From contig JBJETQ010000021.1 of NCBI GenBank assembly GCA_051883395.1, forward strand, positions 12,159-76,158: a stretch of DNA of 64,000 bases. Reading direction: 5' to 3'. Under the pieces are notes generated by a model. The model saw only the letters and a program-made list of their open reading frames with translations, had not been told where the DNA came from and did not search any database. The position numbers were made by a program, and so were the translations under genes. Positions 43,421-53,410 of this stretch are shown piece by piece (the stretch's first letter is position 1; every line of letters starts with the position of its first letter). Source of the DNA: HGM11368 sp051883395. GTDB lineage: Bacteria; Bacillota; Clostridia; Christensenellales; UBA3700.

Positions 43421-44056
43421 ATGAAAAAAGTTGCAATCGTATGTGCGGCAGGAAGACAAGGCAAGTTGTTGGTAGACGAAGCCGTTTTGCGTGGCTATGA
43501 CGTTACGGGTTTTGTGCGTGGCAACAAGGCAATCAATGCTCAGGCAAAAAAAGTCGTCAAAGATTTGTTTGATTTGACCAAGGAAGATTTGGCGGGCTTT
43601 GACGTAGTAATCGATGCTTTTGGTGCGTGGGAGCCTGATTTGCTACCTTTGCATAAAAAATCGCTTGCTCATCTATGCGACGTGTTGAGCGGAACGGGAG
43701 TTCGTCTTCTCATTGTGGGCGGTGCAGGCAGTTTGTACGTCAATCCGCAACACACCCTGCAAGTTAAAGATTTGCCTGATTTTCCGGACATCTACAAACC
43801 GCTTGCAAATATTCAAAGCGTGGCTCTCGAAGATTTGAGAAAACGAAACGACGTACTTTGGACATTCCTTTCGCCTGCGGGAAATTTTGTTGCGGACGGC
43901 GCAAGAACGGGAAAATACCTTCTTGGCGGAGAAGAATATTTTGTCAACGATAGGGGAGTGAGCGAAATCAGTTATGCCGATTACGCAATAGCAATGATAG
44001 ACGAAATAGAAAATGCCAACAATATCCAAAAAAGGTTTTCAGTCATAGGCGAATAA
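43421..44056 (+). CDS. NAD(P)H-binding protein, atypical SDR (NmrA/YwnB-like)
   Basis: A 211-residue Rossmann protein. The N-terminal motif is VAIVCAAGRQGKLLVDEAVLRGYDV, followed by GFVRGNK and a segment DVVIDAFGAWEPD; the family LSPAGNF appears as TFLSPAGNFVADG. No catalytic YxxxK is present, as usual for atypical SDRs of this group, some of which reduce quinones or act as redox sensors. Good ribosome site (ggaggt). Probably the target of the divergent HxlR regulator. Confidence 0.85.
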   Translation: MKKVAIVCAAGRQGKLLVDEAVLRGYDVTGFVRGNKAINAQAKKVVKDLFDLTKEDLAGFDVVIDAFGAWEPDLLPLHKKSLAHLCDVLSGTGVRLLIVGGAGSLYVNPQHTLQVKDLPDFPDIYKPLANIQSVALEDLRKRNDVLWTFLSPAGNFVADGARTGKYLLGGEEYFVNDRGVSEISYADYAIAMIDEIENANNIQKRFSVIGE

Positions 44057-44062
44057 GAAACA

Positions 44063-44095
44063 AAAAAGCGCAATCTATTGTGATTGCGCTTTTTA
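44063..44095 (+). terminator. Terminator after the NmrA-like gene
   Basis: Stem agcgcaatc/gattgcgct (44067-44075 with 44082-44090), six-base loop, then TTTTT. Confidence 0.88.
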
Positions 44096-44190
44096 ATTCA
44101 TATAACGTTTAAGTACACATATCGCAAAGCTACACATACGTCATATCAAGCATGCAAGCAGAGCGTAGGAATAATATTGCTCGGGTTATA

Positions 44191-45036
44191 TCATATCACT
44201 ACAAAGTCGCCCTTGGTGATAAAGCAAAAACTGATAAGAGCAAGTATTACCGTGATTACAACTTGATGCAAAACGTAGACGGGCAGGGCGATTTTGCCCC
44301 AAAAGTTGATAGGTTTGTACCAATCGTATTTGCCCAGCCACGGTAATAGCGATTTTTTGTTGGGGTACAGCAGGTTTGCCGCACTTGCGCCAATCAACAT
44401 ATATCCGACAAGCGGAAAAATCGGTTGATAATCGGCAGAAAAACTTTCGCTAGGGTTGCCGTACAGAAACTCGCCTATCCAAGCCCAGTTGTTGTTGTCG
44501 ACGAATATGGTATTGTCAACTTCGTACATTGACATCAACACGGCGTTGATAAAGACAATCATAAAGCCGACGCCAAGACAGGTAAACGCCGTCTTTTTTT
44601 TGTCGTGGCGGCAAATAAAGTCAATAAGCGTCCACAGCAAAATAGCTACGGCAAACATGTGCAGGATACCAAAGGTGATAGGCGTGTCCATCAGCGTAGT
44701 TACCAACGTTACGAGAGCGGCGCAGATGGCGACTTCTATACCCCTTTTGAGATTGCTCTTGCTGAAAGCCGTCGAAATTCCGCACAGAGAGCAGAATATT
44801 ATGACCACCAGCGGCTGTACAAATTGTCTGAGCGGACTTGACCAGTACGTGCGTGCGCTTTGCCAAAGATTATAATAAAATTCGCTCCCCGTCGCAGCAA
44901 ACCATTCTCTACCAAATACGAAAGCAAAGTTGTACATCGTGTGGTCGAAAATCATAAGCATTACGCATATGGCTCTGAGAAAGTCAAGTTCCCATATGCG
45001 TTGTTTTTTTTGTTTAGGGAGCGAATGTTTACGCAT
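44191..45036 (-). CDS. DUF1624 / heparan-alpha-glucosaminide acetyltransferase-like membrane protein
   Basis: A 281-residue protein with seven to eight hydrophobic segments. Its N-terminal RIWELDFLRAICVMLMIFDHTMYNF matches the DUF1624/HGSNAT-like acyltransferase opening (DxLRGxxxxxMxxxH), with His in the first helix. Related proteins transfer acetyl groups to sugars across a membrane; the substrate here is unknown. Its start overlaps the serS stop (TAATG), so it is the third gene of the leuS-serS operon, an unrelated partner probably there by chance of operon growth. Confidence 0.8.
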   Translation of the reverse strand: MRKHSLPKQKKQRIWELDFLRAICVMLMIFDHTMYNFAFVFGREWFAATGSEFYYNLWQSARTYWSSPLRQFVQPLVVIIFCSLCGISTAFSKSNLKRGIEVAICAALVTLVTTLMDTPITFGILHMFAVAILLWTLIDFICRHDKKKTAFTCLGVGFMIVFINAVLMSMYEVDNTIFVDNNNWAWIGEFLYGNPSESFSADYQPIFPLVGYMLIGASAANLLYPNKKSLLPWLGKYDWYKPINFWGKIALPVYVLHQVVITVILALISFCFITKGDFVVI

Positions 45037-46313
45037 TATCTTATTTCGTCCTTACCGCCCATATACATGCGCAGCGGAGCAGGAATGGCAACGGAGCCGT
45101 CTTCTCTCAGATTGTTTTCAAGGAATGCGATAAGCATACGTGGCGGAGCTACAACCGTATTGTTGAGCGTATGAGCAAAATAATTGCCGTCTTTGCCCTT
45201 AATTCTGATGCCGAGACGTCTTGCCTGTGCGTCGCCGAGATTGGAGCAGCTGCCCACTTCAAAATATTTCTTTTGTCTAGGGGACCATGCTTCTACGTCG
45301 ATACTCTTGACTTTAAGGTCGGCAAGGTCGCCGGAACAACACTCCAACGTGCGTACAGGTATGTCGAGAGAGCGGAAGAAGTCAACGGTATTGGTATACA
45401 ATTTGACAAACCATTCTTTACTGTCGTCTGGGTGGCATACCACAATCATCTCCTGCTTTTCAAACTGATGTATGCGATACACGCCCCTTTCTTCTATGCC
45501 GTGTGCGCCCACTTCCTTGCGGAAACATGGTGAGTAACTGGTCAGCGCCTTAGGCAACTCGTCTTCGCTAAGCAAAGTATCCATAAATTTGCCTATCATA
45601 GAGTGTTCGGACGTGCCGATAAGATACAAGTCTTCGCCTTCGATTTTGTACATCATATTTTCCATCTCGGCAAAGCTCATAACGCCGGTAACGACGTTGC
45701 TTCTTATCATAAAAGGCGGAATGTAATAGGTAAAGCCCCTGTCAATCATAAAGTCTCTTGCATAGGACAAAATTGCGCTGTGCAAGCGGGCTATATCGCC
45801 GCACAGATAATAAAACCCGTTGCCGCTTGTTCTTCTTGCGCTATCCAAGTCAATTCCGTGAAGTCTTTCCATGATGTCCACGTGATAAGGCACTTCGAAG
45901 TCAGGAACCTTAGGTTCGCCAAAACGCTCAACTTCCACGTTTTCGCTGTCGTCCTTGCCGATAGGCACGCTGTCGTCGATAATGTTAGGAATGACCATCA
46001 TTCTCTTTTTTATCTCGGCGCTCAATTCTTCTTCTTTTATTTCAAGATCGGCAAGCTCTTTGGCATAATCAGCCACCTGAGCCTTTACTTTTTCGGCTTC
46101 GTCTTTTTGTCCTTTTGCCATCAGGCCGCCTATTTGTTTAGAAAGAGCATTGCGTTGCGACCTGCAATAGTCGCCACGTTGCTTACATTCTCTGAACTCT
46201 TTGTCCAATGCCACGACTTCGTCGACCAACACCAGTTTAGAGTCCTGAAACTTCTTTTTGATGTTCTCTTTTACCAATTCGGGATTGCTTCTTACCAGTT
46301 TTATATCAAGCAT
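45036..46313 (-). CDS. serS: Seryl-tRNA synthetase
   Basis: A 425-residue class II synthetase. The N-terminal coiled-coil arm covers residues ~30-105 (VALDKEFRECKQRGDYCRSQRN...). The catalytic core includes motif 2 YSPCFRKEVGAHG with IHQFEKQEM and motif 3 NNTVVAPPRMLIAFLENN. The ATG at 46313 with an aggaga site starts the family opening MLDIKLVRSNPELVKEN; an upstream extension is not conserved. It lies 16 bases after leuS. The motif-2 environment matches the usual bacterial SerRS, so not the methanogen type. Confidence 0.96.
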   Translation of the reverse strand: MLDIKLVRSNPELVKENIKKKFQDSKLVLVDEVVALDKEFRECKQRGDYCRSQRNALSKQIGGLMAKGQKDEAEKVKAQVADYAKELADLEIKEEELSAEIKKRMMVIPNIIDDSVPIGKDDSENVEVERFGEPKVPDFEVPYHVDIMERLHGIDLDSARRTSGNGFYYLCGDIARLHSAILSYARDFMIDRGFTYYIPPFMIRSNVVTGVMSFAEMENMMYKIEGEDLYLIGTSEHSMIGKFMDTLLSEDELPKALTSYSPCFRKEVGAHGIEERGVYRIHQFEKQEMIVVCHPDDSKEWFVKLYTNTVDFFRSLDIPVRTLECCSGDLADLKVKSIDVEAWSPRQKKYFEVGSCSNLGDAQARRLGIRIKGKDGNYFAHTLNNTVVAPPRMLIAFLENNLREDGSVAIPAPLRMYMGGKDEIR

Positions 46314-46329
46314 AATTTTCTCCTGTAAT

Positions 46330-48762
46330 TTATTTGACAACGATATTGACCAATCGTTTTGGTATTACGATTGCTTTGACTACGTTTAAGCCTTGCAGTT
46401 GTGCTTTTACGGCAGGTTCTTCAAGAGCTATTGCTTTGATTTGTTCTTCGTTTGCGTCGCTAGGAACGACGATTTTTGCCTTAACTCTGCTGTTGATTTG
46501 TACGGCAAGCTCGTATTCGTCCTTGACGAGAGCCGATTGGTCGCAGGTTGGGAAGGCACGATTGAACACGCTGTAAGGCTGTCCCATCATTTCGTTGAGT
46601 TCTTCGCTCACGTGTGGAACAAAAGGAGCAAGCAGTAACACAAGGTCGTCTACGCACGAGTAGAAGAATTCCTGATTTTTGTCGTCGCCAAGGTCGCTGT
46701 CGTATTTGTACAGAGCGTTGACAAATTCCATCAGACGTGCGATAGCCGTGTTGAAAGAAAAGGTTTGCATATCGGCGTCAACTCTCGATATTGTGTAGTT
46801 GCGCACGTAATTGAGATCCTTTTCTGCTTTTCCGTGTGGCTTTGCAGGCTGGTCTTTTTTTGCTTTGGATACCAATCTTTCCACTCTTTCAAGGAATTTG
46901 ACGATAGAATCGATGCCGTTGGCGTTCCAAGGTCCGCCTTCGATATAAGAAAAGCCGAACATAAGATACATTCTGAAAGCGTCTGCGCCATACTTTTTGA
47001 CGTAGTCGTCAGGAGATATTACGTTTCCTCTCGACTTGCTCATCTTGTTGCCGTCAGGACCGAGAATGGTGCCTTGATGCACAAGCGAAGTAAACGGTTC
47101 GTCAAAGTTAAGATATCCCATATCTCTCAACGCCTTGGTAAAGAAACGTGCGTAAAGCAGATGCATACAAGCATGTTCCGCACCGCCGATATACTTGTCC
47201 ACAGGCAACATCTTGTTGATGATTTCCGGGTCAAACGCCATTTTGTCGTTGTGTGCGTCAGGGTATCTCAGGAAGTACCAGCTCGAACATACGAAGGTAT
47301 CCATCGTATCGGGGTCTCTCCTTGCAGGTCTGCCGCAGATAGGGCAGGTGGTGTTCATAAATTCTTCGCTTTTGAGAAGCGGCGACTTGCCGTCAGGCGT
47401 AAAGTCGACGTTGTAAGGAAGTTTAACGGGCAACTGGTCCTCAGGTACGGGAACTTCGCCGCAATGGTCGCAATGAATGATAGGTATAGGACAACCCCAA
47501 TATCTTTGACGGGAGATGAGCCAGTCTCTGAGACGATAGTTGGTTTTTATGCCGCCCTTGCCCATCTTTTCGAGTTTTGCAAGAATTGCAGGTATGGCTT
47601 GCTCGGTGGTCATACCGTCAAACTCTGCGCTGTTTACAAGCACGCCGTGTTCGCAATAAGGAAGGTCGTCGGCGCTGCCGTCGGCACTCTTGATAACCCT
47701 TTCTATTTTGAGATTATATTTTTTTGCAAAGTCGTAGTCTCTGTCGTCGTGTGCGCCTACGCCCATAACAGCACCTGTGCCGTAAGAAGCCAGCACGTAA
47801 TCGCCTATCCAGATAGGAACTCTTTCGCCGTTGATAGGGTTGACGCAATAACTACCGGTAAAGGCACCTGTCTTTTCTCTGGTGGTAGAAAGTCTGTCGA
47901 TTTCTGCAATCTTTGCCGTCTGAGCCTTGTAGTTTTCCACAGCTTGTTTTTGCTCAGGTGTGGTGAGAGAATCGACGAGTGGATGTTCGGGGGCGAGAAC
48001 CACGTAAGAAACTCCGAAGATTGTATCGGCACGTGTGGTAAATACTCTGAAAGAGCCGCCGTTTTCGCATACAAATTCTATTTCGCCGCCTTGCGACTTG
48101 CCTATCCAATGGCGCTGCATAGCCTTGGTTTTTTCAGGCCAGTCCAGCTTGTCCAGACCTTGCAACAATTCTTCGGCATAGTCGGTGATTTTAAAGAACC
48201 ATTGAGTAAGATTTTTTCTTATTACGGGGTGTCCGCATCTTTCGCAACAACCGTCGATTACCTGCTCGTTGGCAAGTACGGTGTTGCAGTCGGTACACCA
48301 GTTGACTGGCGCTTGTTTGCGGTAAGCCAGTCCCTTTTTGTACAGTTGAAGAAATATCCATTGGGTCCACTTATAGTATTCGGGCAGGCAGGTTACCACT
48401 TCGTAGTCCCAGTCAAAGCTTCCACCGATGGCTTTGAGCTGTCCTTCCATCGTTTCTATGTTTTTGAGAGTGCTGTCCTGTGGGTGAACGCCGGTTTTGA
48501 TGGCATAGTTTTCCGCAGGCAAGCCGAATGCGTCGAAGCCCATAGGCTGAAAAACTTCATATCCTTTCATTCTCAGATATCTTGCATAGCTGTCGCTAGG
48601 ACCGTAGTTGTACCAATGTCCTGCGTGAAGTTTTGCGCCCGAAGGATAAGAAAACATCTCCAAGACGTACTTCTTTTTGTCGGTCTTTGACTTGTCAAAA
48701 CTGTAAAGGCGAGTGTCCGCCCAGGTTTTTTGCCACTTTTTTTCTATGTTGATAAAGTCCAT
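46330..48762 (-). CDS. leuS: Leucyl-tRNA synthetase
   Basis: An 810-residue class I synthetase of normal length. HIGH-like motif in SYPSGAKLHAGHWYNY, editing domain (CP1) with TTRADTIFGVSYVVLAPEHP and the GTGAVMGVGAHDDRDYDF segment, a zinc-type cluster CTDCNTVLANEQVIDGCCERCG, and KMSKS in GNKMSKSRGNVISPDD. First gene of the leuS-serS-DUF1624 operon. The promoter is 40 bases upstream and leaves no room for a T-box leader. Confidence 0.98.
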   Translation of the reverse strand: MDFINIEKKWQKTWADTRLYSFDKSKTDKKKYVLEMFSYPSGAKLHAGHWYNYGPSDSYARYLRMKGYEVFQPMGFDAFGLPAENYAIKTGVHPQDSTLKNIETMEGQLKAIGGSFDWDYEVVTCLPEYYKWTQWIFLQLYKKGLAYRKQAPVNWCTDCNTVLANEQVIDGCCERCGHPVIRKNLTQWFFKITDYAEELLQGLDKLDWPEKTKAMQRHWIGKSQGGEIEFVCENGGSFRVFTTRADTIFGVSYVVLAPEHPLVDSLTTPEQKQAVENYKAQTAKIAEIDRLSTTREKTGAFTGSYCVNPINGERVPIWIGDYVLASYGTGAVMGVGAHDDRDYDFAKKYNLKIERVIKSADGSADDLPYCEHGVLVNSAEFDGMTTEQAIPAILAKLEKMGKGGIKTNYRLRDWLISRQRYWGCPIPIIHCDHCGEVPVPEDQLPVKLPYNVDFTPDGKSPLLKSEEFMNTTCPICGRPARRDPDTMDTFVCSSWYFLRYPDAHNDKMAFDPEIINKMLPVDKYIGGAEHACMHLLYARFFTKALRDMGYLNFDEPFTSLVHQGTILGPDGNKMSKSRGNVISPDDYVKKYGADAFRMYLMFGFSYIEGGPWNANGIDSIVKFLERVERLVSKAKKDQPAKPHGKAEKDLNYVRNYTISRVDADMQTFSFNTAIARLMEFVNALYKYDSDLGDDKNQEFFYSCVDDLVLLLAPFVPHVSEELNEMMGQPYSVFNRAFPTCDQSALVKDEYELAVQINSRVKAKIVVPSDANEEQIKAIALEEPAVKAQLQGLNVVKAIVIPKRLVNIVVK

Positions 48763-48803
48763 ATTTATTCCTCTGAAACTTTAATATTTCCGATACAAAT
48801 ATA

Positions 48804-48832
48804 ATAATATTATATAATAAAATCTTTGTCAA
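48804..48832 (-). promoter_or_regulatory. Promoter of leuS operon
   Basis: Minus strand TTGACA (48832-48827), 17 bases, TATTAT (48809-48804). The expected transcript start is about 35 bases before the leuS ATG. Confidence 0.7.
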
Positions 48833-48931
48833 CTTAAACGCCTAAAATGAAAGTAGTATTGCCTGATAAAACTTGAATTTTAAATGGTCCTGAAATGTGA
48901 AAAAACAAAAAAGCCAAAGTCGTAAAGCAGC

Positions 48932-48957
48932 AAAAGCCGACAAAAAAAGCGGCTTTT
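48932..48957 (-). terminator. Weak hairpin after the alanine symporter gene
   Basis: Stem aaaagccg/cggctttt (48932-48939 with 48950-48957) about 50 bases beyond the stop; the T tract is poor. Confidence 0.45.
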
Positions 48958-49007
48958 TCCAAGTCGCTTTTGATATAAAAAACTCAATACATATCGACAA
49001 AACGCAA

Positions 49008-50531
49008 TTATTCTTCTTCCGAAGTATTTTCTTTGTCAGAATCGACGTCGCAAGCTGCTTTTTCCGTGTCTTGTAAAATTTCACAACTTTGCGTATCTGC
49101 CACAGCCGACACGTGCGTCGATTGCATGTCAAGAGCATTGTTCTGCGCCGCCAGGGGCAGAGTGTCCTTGTCAAGCGCACAATTGCGTACGGTTTTTGAA
49201 AGAGCGATAAGCGCAATTGCATTTGGCAGGACCATGAGATAGTTGAACATATCAGTAAGTTCCCACACAAGGTCGTTGGAAAGAACCGAACCGAGAAAGA
49301 TGAAACATACGGCAAGCAAAGTATAGACGACGGTCGCTTTTTTGCCAAAGAGATATTCGACGTTGAGTTTGCCAAAGAGATTCCAGCTCAATATCGTGGA
49401 GAAAGCGAAGAAGAAAAGACAAACGGCTACGAATATCGCTCCTGCCTTATCCCCGACCAGACCGCCGAAAGCAAGTTGAGCCATATTGGTTTTATCCACG
49501 CCTTCGGCACTTCCCGAAGCGAGAATACCGTCGCCGGCATACAGAGACGTGATGACAACCAGAGCGGTGAGAGTGATGACTACGAACGTGTCGATAAACA
49601 TACCTGCCATAGCCACTACGCCTTGCTCGTGCGGCTTTTTGACTTGCGCCAATGCGTGAGCGTGCGGAGTGGAACCCATGCCGGCTTCGTTGGAAAACAG
49701 TCCCCTTTTTGCACCTTGACTCAATGCCGTTTTTAAAGCCGCTCCCACGCTACCGCCAATTATTGCTTGCGGAGCAAACGCATACTTAAAAATCATTGCT
49801 ATACTTTGGGGCAGAACTTTGATATTGGCAAAAATAACAATCAACGAGCCTAAAATATAGAGTAGCGCCATAATAGGAACGATTTTTTCCGTAACTGCGG
49901 CAATGCGTTTGACGCCGCCGAAAAATACCGCTCCGCATAAGATTGCTATCACAAGACCGACAACCCAGGACGGAATACCCAAAGCGTTGGTACAGGTGGA
50001 AGCTATTGAATTAGATTGAACCATACAACCCATAAAGCCCAGAGCCAGTATTATTGCCACGGCAAAAAATCCTGCAAGAAACTTGCCGAAATTGCCTTTG
50101 AACGCTTGTCTTATGTAATATACAGGTCCGCCTTTGACGGAGCCGTCGGCAGCAACAACCCTTGTCTTTTGTGCCAACACCGCTTCGGCATAGATGGTTG
50201 CCATACCGAAAAAGGCAATTACCCACATCCAGAATATTGCTCCCGGGCCACCCAGCAAGATTGCGCCGCAAGCGCCGATAATATTGCCTGTGCCGACCTG
50301 TGCGGCAACGGCGGTTGTCAGCGCCTGAAATGAACTAAGACCGCCGCCCTTTTGCTTGCCTTTGAGAGAAAGTTCTCCAAACATCTTTTTCATACCTTCT
50401 CCCAGACAGCGAACCTGAACGAAACGTGTTTTGATAGTAAAAAACACACCCGTCCCTATGAGCAGGATAACGAGAACGTAGTCGGATAGATAAGAATTGA
50501 TAGTCTGTACGACTTTGAGAAAAGCGTCCAT
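49008..50531 (-). CDS. Alanine/glycine:cation symporter (AGCS family)
   Basis: A 507-residue membrane protein with about 11 hydrophobic segments. Family hallmarks are SSFQALTTAVAAQVGTGNIIGACGAILLGGPGAIFWMW and SQGAKRGLFSNEAGMGSTPHAHA. The C-terminal 60 residues form an acidic, non-membrane tail with several Cys and His that is longer than usual. It probably imports alanine or glycine with Na+. Standalone gene with its own ribosome site (cggagt); transcribed divergently from the proline-type symporter. Confidence 0.93.
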   Translation of the reverse strand: MDAFLKVVQTINSYLSDYVLVILLIGTGVFFTIKTRFVQVRCLGEGMKKMFGELSLKGKQKGGGLSSFQALTTAVAAQVGTGNIIGACGAILLGGPGAIFWMWVIAFFGMATIYAEAVLAQKTRVVAADGSVKGGPVYYIRQAFKGNFGKFLAGFFAVAIILALGFMGCMVQSNSIASTCTNALGIPSWVVGLVIAILCGAVFFGGVKRIAAVTEKIVPIMALLYILGSLIVIFANIKVLPQSIAMIFKYAFAPQAIIGGSVGAALKTALSQGAKRGLFSNEAGMGSTPHAHALAQVKKPHEQGVVAMAGMFIDTFVVITLTALVVITSLYAGDGILASGSAEGVDKTNMAQLAFGGLVGDKAGAIFVAVCLFFFAFSTILSWNLFGKLNVEYLFGKKATVVYTLLAVCFIFLGSVLSNDLVWELTDMFNYLMVLPNAIALIALSKTVRNCALDKDTLPLAAQNNALDMQSTHVSAVADTQSCEILQDTEKAACDVDSDKENTSEEE

Positions 50532-50778
50532 GCAAAACTCCGTTGTCGCCGAGCGGCAGCAGTAAATTTAAAATGCCGATAGGGTTATTTTATTATATTA
50601 ATAGCATTTTGGCAACAAAAAAAGCCGAATTTTATTTGTGGCATTGACAAAAGTCGATACATGTCAGAATTTTTTTGATTTATTTTCTATAAACAAGCGT
50701 CAAAAAAGCATTTATAATTATTGAAATTTATGTAAAGATATGGTAAAATAAAATAGATTTTTGCAGCGGAGGAAAACA

Positions 50779-52404
50779 ATGAACAGCCAATCCATTCAAA
50801 TTATGATAGCCATGATAATATATATGGTTGCCGTAATAGTTATCGGAATAGTGTTTGCAAAACGAGCAAACAACAGCACCGACAACTATTTATTAGGGGG
50901 CAGAAGTCTAGGCCCTTGGGTTACGGCAATGAGTGCGGAAGCATCTGATATGAGCGGGTGGTTGCTTATGGGCTTGCCGGGAGTGGCTTATTGGTGCGGA
51001 CTTGCGGACGCTGCGTGGACGGCGATAGGACTTGCGATAGGCACCTATCTCAACTGGCTGTTGGTGTCCAAGAGATTGCGCAGATACAGCATAAGGGTAG
51101 ACAACGCCATCACCTTGCCTGACTTCTTCTCCAACAGATTCAGAGAAAAAAAGAAGATAATAATGACGCTTTCGGCGCTGTTCATACTGATATTCTTTAC
51201 GGTGTATGCGGCAAGCTGTTTCGTTACTTGCGGTAAACTGTTTTCTTCGCTGTTCAATTTGCCTTATAGACAGATGATGATTCTCGGTGCGGTATTCGTA
51301 CTGGTGTATACCTTGCTCGGCGGCTTTTTGGCAGAGAGTGCGTCGGACTTTATGCAGGCAATCGTTATGATAGTTGCGCTTGCCAGCATGGTCATTCTTT
51401 GCACGGTCAAGGCGGGCGGAATAGGACAAGTTATCGAAAACGCAAAGCAGATACCGGGATTTTTGGAGTTTTTCCATATTGCCAGTCCTACGCTCGGAGA
51501 AAACGGGGAACAATTGGTTGAGTCGGGGCAAGCCGTGTTCGGCGAACCCGGCAGTTACGGTTTTCTCAGCGTTATATCCACGCTTGCCTGGGGCTTGGGC
51601 TACTTCGGCATGCCACAAGTGTTGCTGAGATTTATGGCCATCAGGTCAGAAAAGGAACTCAAACCATCGAGAAGAATTGCTATGGTATGGGTAATCATAT
51701 CTTTGGCTGTGGCGGTATTTATAGGTATCGTGGGCAGACAGCTCTTTCCTACCGAGCATCTTACTTCGTCTTCTTCCGAGAGCATATTTATCACGCTTTC
51801 AACTTCTTTCTTGCCGCCTATCGTGGCAGGTATAGTTATGGCAGGAATACTGGCTGCGACAATATCGTCATCCGATTCTTATCTGCTCATTGCGGCTTCG
51901 GCATTCGGCAAAAATATCTTCCAAGGAGTATTCAGAAAGAAGGCTTCTGACAAACAGGTAATGTGGGTTACTCGTCTGACGCTTCTTGCCGTCGTGCTTA
52001 TCGCCATACTTATAGCGTTGGATGAAAACAGCGTAATATTTACTATCGTTTCATTTGCTTGGGCAGGCTTTGGCGCAACGTTCGGGCCGCTTATGCTGTT
52101 TTCGTTGTTCTGGAAAAGAATCAACAGACCGGGTGCCATCGCAGGAATGGTGGGCGGAGCAGCAATGGTATTTTTGTGGAAGCTTGTCATCAGACCGCTG
52201 GGCGGAGTATGGGGAATATACGAGCTTTTGCCTGCGTTCCTGTTTTCCAGCTTGTGTATAGTCGTCGTATCTCTGCTTACAGCCAAGCCGTCGGCAGAAA
52301 TTATGGCGGACTTCGATGCGGTTGCGCACGGAGAAACGGTGCCTGTAAAGGACCTGCAGGAGACTGAAATTGCCGTTGAAACAGAGCAGGAAACGCAAGC
52401 GTAA
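50779..52404 (+). CDS. putP: Sodium/proline symporter (SSS family, PutP-like)
   Basis: A 541-residue transporter with about 13 hydrophobic segments. The opening NYLLGGRSLGPWVTAMSAEASDMSGWLLMGLPG and GLGYFGMPQVLLRFMAIRS match the PutP subfamily; Na+-site residues are expected in TM1 and TM8 (SSSDSYLLIAAS, a signature of the family). An acidic tail ends the protein. The ATG at 50779 follows gcggagg. No proline-degrading gene is nearby, so proline use or osmotic uptake are both possible. Confidence 0.93.
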   Translation: MNSQSIQIMIAMIIYMVAVIVIGIVFAKRANNSTDNYLLGGRSLGPWVTAMSAEASDMSGWLLMGLPGVAYWCGLADAAWTAIGLAIGTYLNWLLVSKRLRRYSIRVDNAITLPDFFSNRFREKKKIIMTLSALFILIFFTVYAASCFVTCGKLFSSLFNLPYRQMMILGAVFVLVYTLLGGFLAESASDFMQAIVMIVALASMVILCTVKAGGIGQVIENAKQIPGFLEFFHIASPTLGENGEQLVESGQAVFGEPGSYGFLSVISTLAWGLGYFGMPQVLLRFMAIRSEKELKPSRRIAMVWVIISLAVAVFIGIVGRQLFPTEHLTSSSSESIFITLSTSFLPPIVAGIVMAGILAATISSSDSYLLIAASAFGKNIFQGVFRKKASDKQVMWVTRLTLLAVVLIAILIALDENSVIFTIVSFAWAGFGATFGPLMLFSLFWKRINRPGAIAGMVGGAAMVFLWKLVIRPLGGVWGIYELLPAFLFSSLCIVVVSLLTAKPSAEIMADFDAVAHGETVPVKDLQETEIAVETEQETQA

Positions 52405-52477
52405 ACAAGCAAAATAATATTGACAAAAGTAATAAATATTTATAAAATATTTTTGGAGTGTAATAAGGGGTGAGTTT

Positions 52478-53338
52478 GTGAAAAAAGTTGAAGTTGATAA
52501 AAAGGAGCAAGATAATCAACCATACCAACTTAAGAAAAAGACCTTTTCTTACAGGTTTTGGTTCAAAATAGTCAAGTCGTTGTATGCCAAGAGAGAGTTT
52601 TTGGGCATGGAGAATGCGCCTGAAGAAGCGTCCATCTACGTTGGCAACCACGCACAAATGAACGGGCCTTTGGTTGCGGAAATGTACTTTCCGCTCAAAC
52701 ACCTGACGTGGATGGTGGGCGAAGTTGCCAATCGCAAAGAATTCCCTGCATATGCAATGAAAGATTTTTGGCCGTATAAACCAAAGAGTGTAAGATGGTT
52801 TTACAATATGGCGGCTCACATGCTCGCACCGCTTGCAGAGTGGTTGTTTTCTTGTGCCGACGTAATACATCTATATAGAGATCACCGTATTTTCAGCACC
52901 TGCAAGACGACTATCAAGTGTCTGAACGAAGGCTACAACATTATCATCTTCCCTGAGTGCAACGACGAGTACAATCACATTGTCAACGATTTTGAGAGCA
53001 ATTATATTGACCTTGCCAAGATGTATTATAGCAGATACAAAAAGATACTCAAATTCGTGCCTATGTACAACGCCGCCAAACTTCAAAAGGTGGTATTCGG
53101 CAAGCCGATTGCCTATGACCCTAACGTTCCTATTGACGAACAACGCATCACGATAAATACCTATCTCAAAGAAGAAATAACTCGCCTGGCAGAAGAACTT
53201 CCGGTACACGACGTCATTACCTACAACAATTTTGGCAAGTCGCATTATCCAAAAAACAAGCCGGAACTCAATACGTATGAGCAAAATCACCCCGGACAAG
53301 CAGCGCCAACCAATAGCGACGAGACAGAAAACAAATGA
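52478..53338 (+). CDS. PlsC-like lysophospholipid acyltransferase, atypical motif
   Basis: A 286-residue protein of the acyltransferase fold. Motif I reads YVGNHAQMNGPLV: the NH is present but the usual Asp of NHxxxxD is Gly. Later motifs include VIHLYRDHRIF and IIIFPECNDEYN (FPEG-type, with Cys for Gly). GTG start with a ggggtgag ribosome site. It has no clear TM helix, only a short hydrophobic patch, so it may be peripheral. A role in glycerophospholipid synthesis or acylation of another substrate is uncertain because of the missing Asp. Confidence 0.72.
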   Translation: MKKVEVDKKEQDNQPYQLKKKTFSYRFWFKIVKSLYAKREFLGMENAPEEASIYVGNHAQMNGPLVAEMYFPLKHLTWMVGEVANRKEFPAYAMKDFWPYKPKSVRWFYNMAAHMLAPLAEWLFSCADVIHLYRDHRIFSTCKTTIKCLNEGYNIIIFPECNDEYNHIVNDFESNYIDLAKMYYSRYKKILKFVPMYNAAKLQKVVFGKPIAYDPNVPIDEQRITINTYLKEEITRLAEELPVHDVITYNNFGKSHYPKNKPELNTYEQNHPGQAAPTNSDETENK

Positions 53339-53342
53339 TTAA

Positions 53343-53372
53343 CGCCCCTGCTTTTGCAGGGGAATTATTTTA
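53343..53372 (+). terminator. Terminator after the acyltransferase gene
   Basis: Stem cccctgc/gcagggg (53345-53351 with 53356-53362) followed by a T-rich stretch, seven bases beyond the stop. Confidence 0.75.
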
Positions 53373-53410
53373 ATAAACAATAATAAATTAAAGTTATCAA
53401 AAGGGGCTTT

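Noticed and set aside
46765..48690. 641-codon open frame opposite leuS
   Set aside because: Antisense shadow of leucyl-tRNA synthetase; no motif, no ribosome site.
48763..48840. Possible T-box leader before leuS
   Set aside because: The promoter lies about 40 bases from the start codon, leaving too little room for a T-box, and no specifier or AGGGTGGNACCGCG-type motif is present.
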